Assembly: GCF_037975245.1 (NCBI RefSeq)
Contig: NC_092567.1
Location: forward strand, 21,614,376-21,678,375
DNA from: Apostichopus japonicus
Lineage: Eukaryota > Echinodermata > Holothuroidea > Aspidochirotida > Stichopodidae
DNA: 64,000 nucleotides
Reading direction: 5' to 3'
Shown here: one piece after another, positions 47,260-60,002 of the stretch
Layout: every line of letters begins with the position of its first letter
How positions within the stretch are numbered: the stretch's first letter is position 1
Notes under the pieces: model-generated
What the model was told of the DNA's origin: nothing
The model's input: only the letters and a program-made list of their open reading frames with translations
Databases searched by the model: none
Program-made: the position numbers and the translations under genes

Positions 47260-49970
47260 TCAACTTGTTTGGGCATGGGTAACATGGTGACCAGTGTTGG
47301 ATTTTCTAGCATGTTGGCGGACAATCATGATCACCTTTAAAGGTCATGGTATAAGCCCTTTTTGTTTCTTAAAATTCCAAATTTTCCTCTTAGTCATTCA
47401 TTATATGTTAAGTTAGAGCGCTGTTGTTTATATTAACAAATTTTAAAGGTCGTTTATAGAGTCCCTATCTTTTAACGCAAAAAGAAATGAATGTAGGTCA
47501 GAAAGTCGACAGACTCACCAACCGTTGTTTGGGGTTCGACTTAAAATTCCTTTGGGACATTAATATGGGGGGGGGGGAGTCACTCTTAATATTCTTAAGT
47601 GTAAGGCTTGTTCCGTATGCATCCTCCCTTGTGACCAACATAGGGGAGAAACTATACAGTACTTTACATTAATGATCATAGGTAACCTGCATGGTTAGTT
47701 ATAGTATTGTACTTATTATCGCGTGGTTGTTATACCACCTTGTCACATGACTGTTGAATTGCTTGTTGAATATATAGACTGAGTTCTCTCGTACTTGTTC
47801 AGGATTCATTGCAGGAAGAGGGTTCAATCAGGGATGACGGGAGGGGGGGGGGGCGGGGGTAAACTTCGAGGGCAAGTTGGTCATGTGTCTTTGAGGAGGC
47901 CAACTACAAAATTACTTTAAAGCAGCCAGCCGAATGGATCCTCTGTTCATTCTTTGCAAATTCCACTATTTGAATGTTTTCAACAAAACGACACTTTTTT
48001 TTTCTTGGGGGAGGTGGAGGGATTCCGTCTGTACGCATCCCCCTCCCCTCCGGCTATGCATGTGTTATCTTTTATCTAAATCTTAATACATCCATAACAA
48101 CCTTCTAACCCAAAATGACACCGACCGAACGGCTGCCACTTTATCCTGCATGGTTTCTGCATTTTTACCTCCATGGTTTCTGTAACATCGTGTCTGCAGG
48201 CTGGTAAGACTATGTAAGGACAGCACGTGTCCATGTTCATGTGAGCCGATATAAATTCACTTTTTATAGATCTTCAAAGCCTGAAATGCTTCAATCAAGT
48301 TGCTTCGATCAGTCGAGAATTCGGCTCCTCGGGCGAGGCCTTGATGTGAATGATAATCCACTGCTATATAAATTGCGATTACTGCAGGATGAATACCAAT
48401 AAATGTCATTTTACCTTCGTTTATATTACAAACTACATGAACGTATTGATAATACATTTCAGGGTATTATTTGAGGCCATGAGGTATGATGTTCCCTTCA
48501 TACTAAATTTTACGTTTACTCCGAGGAGCTGCATGCTAAACTAGATAGTCCAGTCACTTTGATTGATGAATCTATAATGTCTAAAAATACATTTCATCCT
48601 AACAATGAAAATGACATTGAAGACTCGCGCACAAAGAAACGTCTCATGCCGGTAATCTGACCTAGTTTCGAATGAGGTGTAACAGAAGTGTTAGACACCA
48701 CCATCGATCCCAGAAAATACACACACAGCTTGCTACCGTCGGTAATAAGACACTAGTGTACAGTCAATACATAGAGCTACGGTCAATACCGACAACACAG
48801 TGTACATAGCAGCGATGGACATCTCAGGTCTAGATAAAAGATAACAAGGTATCACATTTCATTACTGTCTGCATTTTGTAGCGACAAGAAGAAAACTTCA
48901 CTTGCAAGCAACGGAAAGTTAACTTTCTGCAGAGCACGGCACGCGGTTTGGGCGAGTCTTCAATGCCTTTAAACTGGACAGGTGGTTATTGTTAATGGGG
49001 TCTGTTTTCAACTTATCAAACTTGATTCTGAGACTAAATGCATCCATTGAAGAAGCTTTTTTGCGTTGACTTTGGTTAACTTATCGACACGATTCGATGT
49101 TAAAATTATCCTAGTCGTCAGCTGGTATAGTCAAGTTTCATTACAAATCAGGGGTTAAAAAAGAATAAGACAAAACATGTTGAGAATTTCTGGTTTGCTG
49201 TTAGAATTAAAAAATTTTATATGGAAAATAGTGTTCTGGTGATGAAATATTTGAAGTGAAGTATTCTACAATTACCGCTTTGTAAAGAAAGTGTATACCG
49301 TTCAAAATTGAATTTACGGCACTAGGTAGATTTCGTATAGAGGTATAAGAACAAGCGCGGCAATATGCTGTTTCAAGTTATATGGATGCCCGAGGAGTTT
49401 TTTCCCTCTTTATCTCGCCACAACTGACGAAGTTTTTCAAGGAGTAACTATTTGTTTCCTTAGTGAAACAAGAAGATGTTACAAGGAAGAAAGTATATTA
49501 GTCACAGTTTTGTTTTCATACAAATAATTTCATATCATTACTGCCTTTCATATATTATCTCGAAACGTATACCATACTTGGAAAATCCAAATTACTCTCT
49601 CCCTACTCTGTTCCTTAATGGCCCTCTCTTTTTCCTTCTCACCTACCACCCCCCCCCCTTCACCTCCCTCTCTATTCTACAACGCCATTATATATAGAGA
49701 TGTAAATCTTTTCTAATTTGAACATATTTAATGAGAAAGAAAACATGTTATACGTAGAACCAAAGTTTGCAAAGAAAATGGGTTACTACAGCACCATGTA
49801 GCATGGTTCATATCTTCTTCATAACACTTGAGCATTATTGTATCTATGTTGGTCTTATTACTTGTCTCTGTCATCATAATATACTTCTGATATCGCCGCT
49901 GGTTGATGAATCGAATTAAAGCGTCACATATCAGGATTACGGCAAGAAGACGGAGGTTGAGATGGAGGTT
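47260..49970. other. Long stretch without a recognised gene
   Basis: G-runs lie near 47567 and 47840-47856. The segment 47829-48064 begins CAGGGATGACGGG and ends CCGGCTATGCATGTG, resembling ends of the other transposons but without a target duplication. A C-run lies at 49650-49659. Open frames are short. Confidence 0.5.
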
Positions 49971-50036
49971 GAGAAGGAGAAGGAGAAGTAGAAGGAGAAG
50001 GAGAAGGAGAAGGAGAAGGAGAAGGAGAAGGAGAAG
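49971..50036. repeat. (GGAGAA)n purine repeat
   Basis: About eleven copies of GAGAAG/AGGAGA with one GTAGAA interruption. The antisense gives a poly-leucine open frame. Confidence 0.93.
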
Positions 50037-50117
50037 CAATCAGTAATACATCAGTAATACCCCCCATATGTGTGTCTTGCAAGTTCTTCAAAGGACTTAC
50101 ATAAAATAATAATATTC

Positions 50118-50216
50118 CATTCCCCTTCCATTTCTTCCCTATCCTTTTCCTTTCCCGTACCCTTCCCCCTGTCCTTCTCCTTTCCCTCTCCCCTCTCCTC
50201 CGTGATCCCCTTCCCT
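50118..50216. repeat. Pyrimidine-rich tract
   Basis: About 100 bases of C and T with few purines (CCTTTCC-type). It lies 80 bp from the purine repeat and is partly complementary to it in composition. Confidence 0.8.
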
Positions 50217-52591
50217 TTGCCCACCCAACCTCATTCTCTGTTCATGATATTACCAATGAACCGCATAAACCATATATCACATATTAATAACACGGGTTTT
50301 AATATATCGTATGATTTTACCACGGAAGCTATAAACGTCATTTACGATTTGAACTACATGGAATAGTCGACCGATTTACTGGTTCATGCTGCAGCCTAGT
50401 TATATAATAATACTAAAGCCTTTATATTTAATACACTGAATCTAGGTTATGAAACTACACAGTGACGTCAAAGGAAAATAACATTATTCTAAATTCTTCT
50501 TTACATTTTTTTTTTACGATTGAGCTTAATATATACAGATTGTAATAAACTGATAGTCTCCAACTGAACCGAATGTTAGGAAAAAAATACGATCAGTTAC
50601 ACTTTGTGTACAAGTCCAATATATATGTAATTTATAAGTATCTAGTATTTATTAATATATTCTTGTTTCATTACAATCCTTCAAAACGGCCCGTTTTATA
50701 GTACTGGTGGTGGCAGGCAGCAAAATAAGGATTTCATGTTAATGGAATCTCGTCGAGAGTAAATTATACGATCAAAACAACCGTATCATTAAACATGAGA
50801 CGGTGCTGGCTTTATGTAATTAAAATAGTTCGAGCGCTGATATGTCTATTAAAAGTGCTTTCGTCTGTTAGAATTCAGTGCGCGTCATTAAAAGGGAAAT
50901 TCAACTTAAACCGTATACGTGATAGTTGTTATTACACTATATGGAGTGACGTACTGAAAAAGGGAAAAAATGTATCAGATAAACAAAGCGCATGCGTGAA
51001 ATCTCGTGTGTGTTTTTACTTTTGTGTATGCGTTGTATCGTTAAACGTTGAGATGGGGAATTTACATACGATGTATACATACATCGTAGGATTCGTTATG
51101 AATGATGAAAATGACGCCATGCATGAATCTCATATCGGAGAGTAATTTATGCATATTGCAAGGACAGATAGGTCTATAATGCATGATATCACACATATTT
51201 CTTGTAAATTTTACTGACAAAATCCTGTTTGCGATATATTTAAAGTTTAGAAACAAATGACCTTGCAGGTTTATATACCTCGTAATATAACTTTTATGAT
51301 TAAATATACAAGGTTACCGTTATAGGTCGTTAACCTGATAAACCGAGTTTAATATCCCAAATATAAATCCGAAATGAAACCTTATAAGATAGAGTACAAA
51401 AAAAAAAACTTGTCGTTAAAATATAGCGAACACAACGTAATTACTTACCTCGACTAATGTGAAGGGGGAAAAAATCGTTACTATGGTTACCCACCCATGA
51501 TCATCCGTAAATAGGAATCAGAAATGACGTCATTGTTGGCGAAGTATTTGTACTAACGCCAGGAAAATTTCGACAAAAACAAAATATCCTTGAAGGGAAA
51601 AAAAATAAATTCTGACAAAATGGTGAGACAAGTGGTTATTTTCTGTTTCTGAGTTGGGATTTCGCTTAAATTATGTTGCTTTACGGTGATGAAGTTGGGT
51701 TATAAGGATCTAACATGTTTCATGACAATCACAGTGTTTAATGTCACATACTTCTTTCCATTTCTCTATTTGTTGTTATCTCTTTACATTGTTATAACGA
51801 CGGCAGATGGAAGGTTGTGGTGTAAGGGTGGGGTGTAAGGTTGGGTGGACGGAGTTTGGGTGTAAGGGTGGGGTGTACGGGAGATGGGAAGAGGGGTAGA
51901 GGTGCTATTGAAAATTATTGCAGAAAAACACAGTTTTATATCATGAATTAATCTGCAAATCTTTATTGATGATTGACAGGACAAGGACCCCCCCCCCCCT
52001 CCCTTCTTCACTCAGCAACCTCATGCAACCTTCTTAACACTCCCTGTATGAGTAAGCTTCAATAATTCCAGTTTTAACATTGCCCTATATGTTGATTCCC
52101 CATGTCCAGTATTCAATGTGTACATCTAACTTGCTCACAATCGCCGAAGTTAAAGATTCGTAAACAGCTTACGTACCGAATAGTGCAGGGCGTTGATTCA
52201 CAGTTGTCCATATAATTAAATTGTTACATAAATATTCATTTTCATTCGTAAGTATCCAAAGTTACAGATTTCACTAAAAGTAGTGAGCAATATGCCCCAC
52301 TCCTTCCCCCACACAAGAAAAGGGGGGACATGGGAGAGGATAAGAAGTGGTGGATAACCTTTCAGTAGTCATCCAATGAAGACAGATTGCGGGTCAAAGG
52401 TCGTTTGAAGTTGGAGAATGAGTGTCTATTTTGTACACTTTTGACATAGGCTCTTTTGGATACATTTACTGATTATTATCTTTAAATATTTCAAAATATA
52501 AGAACGATCCTGACGAATCTTCTCAAGAAATATAAAACTAAATAGCTAATTTCGGCAGAGATGCTACAACTTTTTTTCAAGGCCCCAGCTC
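50217..52591. other. Non-coding DNA, no gene recognised
   Basis: The 116-codon plus frame at 50795-51145 has unremarkable composition and no recognised domain. GGGTGTAAGGGTGGGGTG-type direct repeats lie at 51822-51880, and a C-run lies at 51988-52000. Confidence 0.5.
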
Positions 52592-52862
52592 CAGGCGCGT
52601 AGCGAGGAATTTGCCAAGGGAGGGGCGAAGCCTGTAGGCAAACTATGTAAGCGTAGCGTCACCATGAGTTGGCGCGAAGCGCACAAGAAAAGTTTGGCCG
52701 AAAATGCCTCCCAGATCGCTGGAAATGACACTTCCCAGGTCTTGTAACTTGCATCTAAACATTTTCTATTTTGAAATTACTAGGGATATTATATAAAATA
52801 AAAAAAATATGCTCAAGGGGGGGGGGGGTGCGGTCGCCCCTTCGCCCCTGGATACACACCTA
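52592..52862. mobile_element. hAT-like miniature transposon with near-perfect target duplication
   Basis: The left end is CAGGCGCGTAGCGAGGAATT; the right end on the minus strand is TAGGTGTGTATCCAGGGGCG. CCCAGCTC (52584-52591) and CCCAGCTA (52863-52870) match at 7 of 8 bases. The interior has GTTGGCGCGAAGCGCA, CCTCCCAGATCGCTGGAAAT and CATTTTCTATTTTGAAATTA, nearly the same as 11595-11820, then a G-run. 271 bp, no coding capacity. Confidence 0.85.
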
Positions 52863-52870
52863 CCCAGCTA

Positions 52871-54768
52871 TACCAATTGGATCAATGATCCGGCAGCAAT
52901 CTGTGCCCCTGTCCGATCCATGAAAAAAATCACCTATAATGGGATCCAATTCCTGGTGTAACGGAGGGCTTAGTTAGCCATATATATAGAATAGGATTCA
53001 ATCATACCGATATAGGGGCAAGATGGGATTTCAAACAATAATACTGGCATCAATTTCTCTGTTATATTGTCGGGCACCGAATTATACTTTTAACTAGATA
53101 CAGCCAAAAGACACAAAATAAATGCCAAAAAATGATAACTAGGTTATTAAAATTATTGTAAACATTTTCACAACGTATATCACCTCTCATATTAAGAAAA
53201 TGAAAATCAGGTTTGGATACCTTTGATGTAAATATTTCATTTTTATATTTATTTTTTTAAGAGAATATTGTAAAAGAAATAACAATCAAGTTTATATTAC
53301 CTGTGTCAGTTGTATTATTTATTCCTCAATTTGCAATTATGCAAATATTTACACAAGGACAGTTTACCTATATATAGACAATATCGCGACACTTCTCGTA
53401 ATTCAATAGGCTTATCGAAATGGAATAAAACGGTAATACGAAACGTTTGTTTTTGCAACCTGAGGCACCCAATCGTGTACTGCTTTATCTTTAACATAAT
53501 ACCAAGTGATTTTATTTCTCGTTTCGGGATTTGATCATCACATAATTGACCTAAACAAACGAGAAACAGAGATGAACAAAAACTATATATATAAAGACGT
53601 AATACCTTCACGCATCAAGGACAATTCTCTCTGTCAGTTTTAAGGCTACGCCATGATGTTAACAAACAATAGATTTAATTATAATAATTATTGCAAGAAG
53701 TGAAATGCAAAACTTGTGTAGTAATATGTTAATGGAGCATGTAGTTTATTCATGTGAAGAATAATCAGAAACGTTTATATCTTTTCCTAAAGCCTACATC
53801 TAAAGGCACTCGTGAGTTGTCTCGGTAGGGTGTATGCAAATACATATATTGCAGATTGCACACTTACACAATACATATACATTGCAGGATGTACACTGAC
53901 TTGTACAATACACATATATTGCAAGGTGTACATCTATACAATACAAATATATTGCAGGGTGAACACTCATACAACCAAAATACTACATAGGGAAAGGATG
54001 ATTTGAATTTAGCAGTTAAATGCGTACTGAAGTTCAACAGTTTTCAGCATAAGTAACCATTACACAACTTTCTAGCACACATCTGAGAGGCAATATTAAT
54101 GACCTTTAAGGGTGTTATACCCAAAGTGGCGGCGAAGTTGCTACCAAACATTTAGACAAAGTTTCACACCTACATAATCCCCATCACTCAACCCGGTTTC
54201 CCAGCAAGCCTTAATTAGACACTTAGGGTAGTGTTGGAAACGGCAGTATTCAAACATTTTAGAAATATCATTATTACCGTACTTTAAATATCTTTTTTGC
54301 TCATCGTCCATACACACAGACACGTTTCAAGGTTGTACTAATGACCTACGGACATTCAGGCCACGAAACGTATAATCACATAGAGAGATCTATGTTTGTT
54401 AGGCTATATATGCCTTAAACAATGATTTGGTAATTCTGATTATAAATCCATGTAAATGATAAAAATCTGAAAACATTAAAAACAGAGCATCTGTAACTTA
54501 CATTGAGCACAATGATGAAGTTCGATTTAATTAAGTTATAGGAGAGTATAGCATAAGGTGTATGTTTGTATGTGCGCTCGTATATATGTGTGTGAGAGGT
54601 GGGTGGGGAAGGAGAGAGGATATAACGGGACTCCTTGCACGTTCTTGTGTGTGTAATAGTATTCGTCACTATGCCAACTTTTTCATATAGCTATGACGGT
54701 ATATTTACACAAAATACTCATCGTAAGCATATATGTTATTACCATGATATAAAAAATAAAAATAAAAA

Positions 54769-54770
<2 letters not shown>
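52871..54770. other. Non-coding DNA with a short tandem repeat
   Basis: AT-rich. The repeat at 53841-53974 is listed separately. The 98-codon and 74-codon frames on opposite strands at 53310-53611 overlap and are not recognised. Confidence 0.5.
53841..53974. repeat. Four tandem units of about 34 bp
   Basis: Units of the form TACATATATTGCAGGGTG followed by ACAC-T-TACAA, with small indels between units. Confidence 0.75.
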
Positions 54771-54831
<61 letters not shown>

Positions 54832-54856
54832 CCTATATATATATATATATATAGGC

Positions 54857-54920
<64 letters not shown>
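54771..54920. repeat. (TA)n microsatellite with GGCC interruptions
   Basis: About 150 bases of TA repeats broken by TATAGGCCTATA (a perfect palindrome) and TATAGGCCCATA. It gives the Tyr/Ile open frames on both strands. Confidence 0.95.
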
Positions 54921-54922
<2 letters not shown>

Positions 54923-55935
54923 ATATAGAGTAGGTTGGCGTCTATCTTGGCGCAGAGTTGTCTGAAGATCGCTATAACGCGTGAAACTCCGAGTAACAAC
55001 TACTAGTGTTCCACTAGTCTCATCTAGTATCAACATATATATTGATATATATATATTCTTTCTTCCATATCTCCCCGGCCCTCTTTTTTACCCAGCCCGT
55101 GGCTGTAGCCAGAGACAATTACCCGGACCCCCTCTTTGTGTTATGAAAATGAGAATAAATTAATCATTTCTTACAGATATCCTCAGTACCCCTAATTGAC
55201 TCTAGGGCCCCTTGGGCTGTACATACGACCCGCCCCTCCCTCTCGTCATGCCTGATGAGTACCGTCACAATAACATTGTCGTTCAACAAAATATCTATAC
55301 GAGGCAATTGATGCAAATGTTGGGCACTCGACCCTACATCTTCCGTAGGCCTAAGATTGACGTTCGTGATAGCTTGGATGATATTTAGGTTGCACAGTCC
55401 GACCGGAAATTTTCATCCACGGAAGACTCGCTCTGAACGTGATCAAATTAAGCTTTGACGTAGTCAGTATCTCGATAAACAACATTCTGTTTTGTTTTGG
55501 TGTTTTTCTCTTTTTATGCCCATCATGTTGATACTCACCGTTTAATCGTGTATACCAAACATGTTGTATTGACTTTAGTGTAGTGAAAATATAGATTGAA
55601 TTAAATTTAGAGAGAGAGAGAAAAACTTACGAACGTTCGTGGGAGTATCGCAAATGTAGACAGACGTGCTTGTGGATAAATGCTATCAATGATAATATAT
55701 GGTGATTATCAATGATCACTTCTCATAACATGCTAACTGAGTTTCCGAACATTGAACCTCAAGCTATAGCTGTTATATAGAAAAAGTATTCTTCAAAAAA
55801 CATGTTGCTAATCAGTTTTATCATGAATAAACATGTTGCTAATCAATTGTAACATTATTTTGAGCACTATACTCTATAGATTTGGACAAATTGTATAGAA
55901 TGCACCCCCCCCCATTTCTTCAATTATCAAACTAC
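54921..55935. other. Non-coding DNA, no gene recognised
   Basis: The stretch from 55060 to 55260 is richer in C, but no splice or protein signal is present. A (GA)n tract lies at 55610-55621 and ACATGTTGCTAATCA is directly repeated at 55800 and 55831. Confidence 0.5.
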
Positions 55936-56413
55936 ATGGATGGATGGTTGGATGGATGGTTGGATGGATGGATGGATGGATGGGTGGATGGATGGATGGA
56001 TGGATGGGTGGATGGATGGATGGATGGGTGGGTGGGTGGATGGGTGGATGGATGGATGGATGGATGGATGGATGGATGGATGGATGGATGGATGGATGGA
56101 TGGATGGATGGATGGATGGATGGATGGATGGATGGATGGATGGATGGATGGATGGATGGATGGATGGATGGATGGATGGATGGATGGATGGATGGATGGA
56201 TGGATGGATGGATGGATGGATGGATGGATGGATGGATGGATGGATGGATGGATGGATGGATGGATGGATGGATGGATGGATGGATGGATGGATGGATGGA
56301 TGGATGGATGGATGGATGGATGGATGGATGGATGGATGGATGGATGGATGGATGGATGGATGGATGGATGGATGGATGGATGGATGGATGGATGGATGGA
56401 TGGATGGATGGAT
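55936..56413. repeat. (GGAT)n tetranucleotide array, about 119 units
   Basis: The first 115 bases carry TTGG and GGGT variants; from about 56045 the array is uniform for about 370 bases. A 12-base period of four codons (M-D-G-W on the plus strand, S-I-H-P on the minus) leaves every plus frame and one minus frame open for 160-178 codons. These are not genes. Confidence 0.98.
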
Positions 56414-57388
56414 TATAATTATTTTTTACCTTTGACTTGGCTGTCATGTATGTTGCCTGGCTTTATACTATGAGATGTGAGTTATGTAACATATATATAT
56501 GAACTTGGCAGTTGCACCTTCTTTTAGAGAAGGCAAAGTTGAACTGACAATATTTATATTTTTCCATGTCATTTTTGTGTAGTTCGAGTGACAAGTGTTC
56601 TCGTTGCTGTCGTGTTCTTTCCAGAAGACATTTTAATGTTTTAATTCAATATTGTTATGATCTGAAGTCTTAGATATATCTCTGTACAAAATCTAACATG
56701 TTTTTCTGAGAAATATTACAAAAAACGTAGCTCTGAGAGTGTTGAAAAGTTAAAAGAAAAAGACACTGTTATGCAAGTGAAATCGGAATTGCCATACGAT
56801 TCATGCACATATACACTTTTTTAAAACCTGTTTTTGTCCAAATCCAACATCTAAACGTACTACTTTTAATACAAGGAATTAAGAAGCTTTGCTCGAAGGG
56901 GATTGTTTTAAATATTTAGGGATTCCCAGACACAAAGTAGCTTTTTTATTTATTTATTATTTATTAATATTTGATGGTATATTCGATCATAAAATCTCAT
57001 CTAAATAACATATCAGTGGCTGGCATATATTCATGCTTTGAACAAAATAATGAAGACAAAGTAAAAGGTAAAGACACTGCCATGTTTCTGTTATCGGATT
57101 TGCATAATTAATACTTGTTATTAAGCAATAACTATAGGCACATGCGACGATTTCTGTTTTAATAATCGAACGGCCTAACGAGTCAATCTACGATTACATT
57201 TACGATCATTTTGGTAAGAAAACAATAGTTGAAGGTTATTCTAAGTCGAATTAATTGTGACCTTCTTCTCTGTAACCCCTGGAGTTTGATTTCGCCAAGT
57301 GATTAAAAATAAAAATAGCTACTAAAATGAAAAAGCTACCTTGAACTATAGCCTTTACTTGGTAACCGTTTATATTTTCAATACTATA
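56414..57388. other. Non-coding DNA, no gene recognised
   Basis: AT-rich, with a TTTATTTATTTATTATTTA stretch at 56946. Nothing else identified. Confidence 0.55.
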
Positions 57389-57676
57389 CAGTGGCGTAGG
57401 AATGTACTTATGAATGGGGGGGGGGGGGGGCTGAAGAATGATGGCCGGTCTGGGAGAGGGGTCTAAGGGGAGGGGGTGTGGATTTTTTTCTGCATTTCCA
57501 GGTGGCCTCAGATGCAATTTGGTGCAATATAGCACACTTCAACATCCCACTCTATTTTGTAAATAATTTTTCATTTTCACCTGGCCTTAGATGCAATTTG
57601 GTGCTCCAAATGAAAAGGGGGTTTTCTGACTTGCGGAGCGGGGGGGGGGGGGAGCCCCCCGGTTCCTACGCCCTTG
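57389..57676. mobile_element. hAT-like miniature transposon, inverted copy of 31899, perfect target duplication
   Basis: The left end is CAGTGGCGTAGGAATG; the right end on the minus strand is CAAGGGCGTAGGAACC. ATACTATA is on both sides (57381-57388, 57677-57684). Read on the minus strand it follows 31899-32249 throughout, including both copies of CACCAAATTGCATCT and the runs of C and G, but is about 60 bp shorter because of small deletions. No coding capacity. Confidence 0.94.
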
Positions 57677-57684
57677 ATACTATA

Positions 57685-58961
57685 TCTTTATATGTCTTCA
57701 AATAACCATTATGTCATAACTGAATAACTGGTACCTTACTAGACTGCTTCAAGATAGTATGTTTCACTCATCTATTCAGTTCGGTTGAGGGTTGTGTTAC
57801 ATTAACACGCTCGAAAGCCTTAAGGCACCAGATTTTACACCCCCCCCCCCCGGCCCACCACCCTTAGCAACCCCGAGGCAAACTCAACATGATGGAAATA
57901 AAACAAAAGGTATGTCACGTGTTAATATCGCCCCTTGACCTTGGGCCCTTCACCTTTGGGAGCTATAGGTCACCGATCTGCTTAGGTCTATTATATTATC
58001 CGGCACTGCTTGGGGGGGGGGGGCGGGGGGTGCAGACGGAATACCCAGTTCAGGGCGGTATGTTCTATTCCTCTTCCGAATTGGTTGTTTGTTTAGGCAT
58101 TCATTTAGGTTTTACGCCATCACAATTTTGTAAAGTTGTAAAGCTGTATCAACCCTAATTATCATTTATTATAATCATGATCAATACACAATTAGATACA
58201 ATCGACCTTAAAGGGATATTCTAATTGGGGAAGTTTATTGCTTTTATAAAAATTATACAAATTTTATGCACCGATAGGTCAATATCACGTCCTCATAGCA
58301 TTTGATATGACGAAGATATGAATTTTCACAAATACGATGGTATCTTTTGTGAATGCGTCTGGCAAAAACAGAGTGAATGATGTCATCAGCGCAATTCAGT
58401 TGAAATTGTTCGTCTTTCTTTGTTTCTTTTTTGTTTCTTGTTTGTTTGTTTCTTACTTTCTTTTTTTCTTGATTTCTTAATAATATTTAAGTCACTTATT
58501 CACAGAGGAAGATACTATCTCTACAAGAAAGTATCTTAATAATAATTCTAAATACATGAGAACCTTGACAGCTAAGTAAGTTTTCCAAATGTATCAGGTC
58601 TCAAGTATTAATTATTATAAATACCATAATAGCAAAAATAAAGCATTTGAAGAACTTTTGCCGATACGACATCAAAGATTACCTTGTTAGAATTTAGAAT
58701 ATTAATTAATGGCGTAATAAGCTCTATAAATGCCAGGTTGTGTATACAAACTGCCTTTTTGAAAGTGGCAAAATGAGAGGTGAAAACATCGTCACTCCCA
58801 CCCTCACCTCCACCCCACCGTGCAACAGCGTCTGCTTTGCTTAGTTGATAATGATTTCATGGATATTTATCTTCCTTTACTGATCAAGAAAAGTCTCTTG
58901 AGTTTGGAAAAAAAAGTTCAATCTAAAAACGATGATAGCGTTCTCACATGAATACCAAATA
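57685..58961. other. Non-coding DNA, no gene recognised
   Basis: C-run at 57840-57851, G-run at 58012-58030, and a (TTTG/TTTC)-rich stretch at 58418-58470. Confidence 0.55.
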
Positions 58962-59360
58962 TTTAGTCTATAACGTAATACGGTACCTTATCAACGCAAT
59001 TATTATCAAAGTGAATTCAGAGTTTCTATTATTAATCCCTCCATACAGTTAAACATTTTCGCTTTCAAGTCACAACATGAGCCCAATCTTATACTATTCC
59101 CCAGGCCCCTGATCTTCTCCTCTCCATTCCCACTACTAACCATACAAAAGTGCAAGACTGCATACTAAATTTATAGCCTATACGTAAAACCTATCAACGC
59201 ACATCATTATCTCAGCGATTTCACGGTTTCTATTATAAATGCCTCCCTCCTACAGTTAAACATTTTCGCTTTTAAGTCACAACATGAGCTCAATCTTATA
59301 CCGCCCCCCCGATACCCCTGGCCCTCATCTTTATACCCACTTCTAACCAAACAACTGTAC
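58962..59360. repeat. Imperfect tandem duplication, period about 207 bp
   Basis: Two units (58962-59168 and 59169-59360) share CAGTTAAACATTTTCGCTTT, then AAGTCACAACATGAGC and CAATCTTATAC. The units differ by many substitutions, so the duplication is not recent. Confidence 0.8.
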
Positions 59361-59854
59361 GAGGCAACGTCCACAAGAATGACAAAAAACAAAAACATGA
59401 AATCCACTTACCCGAAATATTCTAAAGATCGCGAAGTTGTATGACAAAAAGACAGAATAATTCCTTGTAAGCTGTGCGCTGCAACTTGAGTCACTCTCTA
59501 CGCAGTGAAAATATCGATATTTTTTATGGCTTTTAATTCTTTTGCTCCGTTGGCGCCCAATGAATTATTTGCTTAAACACTGAGTGCTTACTCGTTTATA
59601 TTTCACAATCTTGGAAACTGATCATCCATGAAACAACCAATGGCGTTTTTTCCAAATGACTCTTTAAAATGCCGATGTCCTGAATATAAAATTTGAATTA
59701 GAGCCATCCACCTGTACTAATTTTTGAGCCGAGAACTCGTTTGCCATTGATGTATTTTGCGCCAAACTGTTAGACTGAATATACACCAATGAAACAGTCT
59801 TTGGACGATTGAAACAATATCGAGGGCGATATAAAAGATTATGCAGCTGGGCTT

Positions 59855-59857
<3 letters not shown>

Positions 59858-59908
<51 letters not shown>

Positions 59909-59909
59909 A

Positions 59910-59998
<89 letters not shown>
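59858..59998. repeat. (TA)n microsatellite
   Basis: About 140 bases of TA repeats with two TATTATA phase breaks. The open frames at 59809 and 59841 are artefacts. Confidence 0.95.

Positions 59999-60002
<4 letters not shown>

Noticed and set aside
47829-48064. Possible further hAT-like element from CAGGGATGACGGG to CCGGCTATGCATGTG
   Set aside because: The 8-bp flanks (GGTTCAAT and TTATCTTT) do not match and the ends pair poorly. It may be a decayed relic.
55882-56473. Frames of 163-178 codons made of MDGW or SIHP repeats
   Set aside because: Translation of the (GGAT)n array; no start context or flanking coding sequence.
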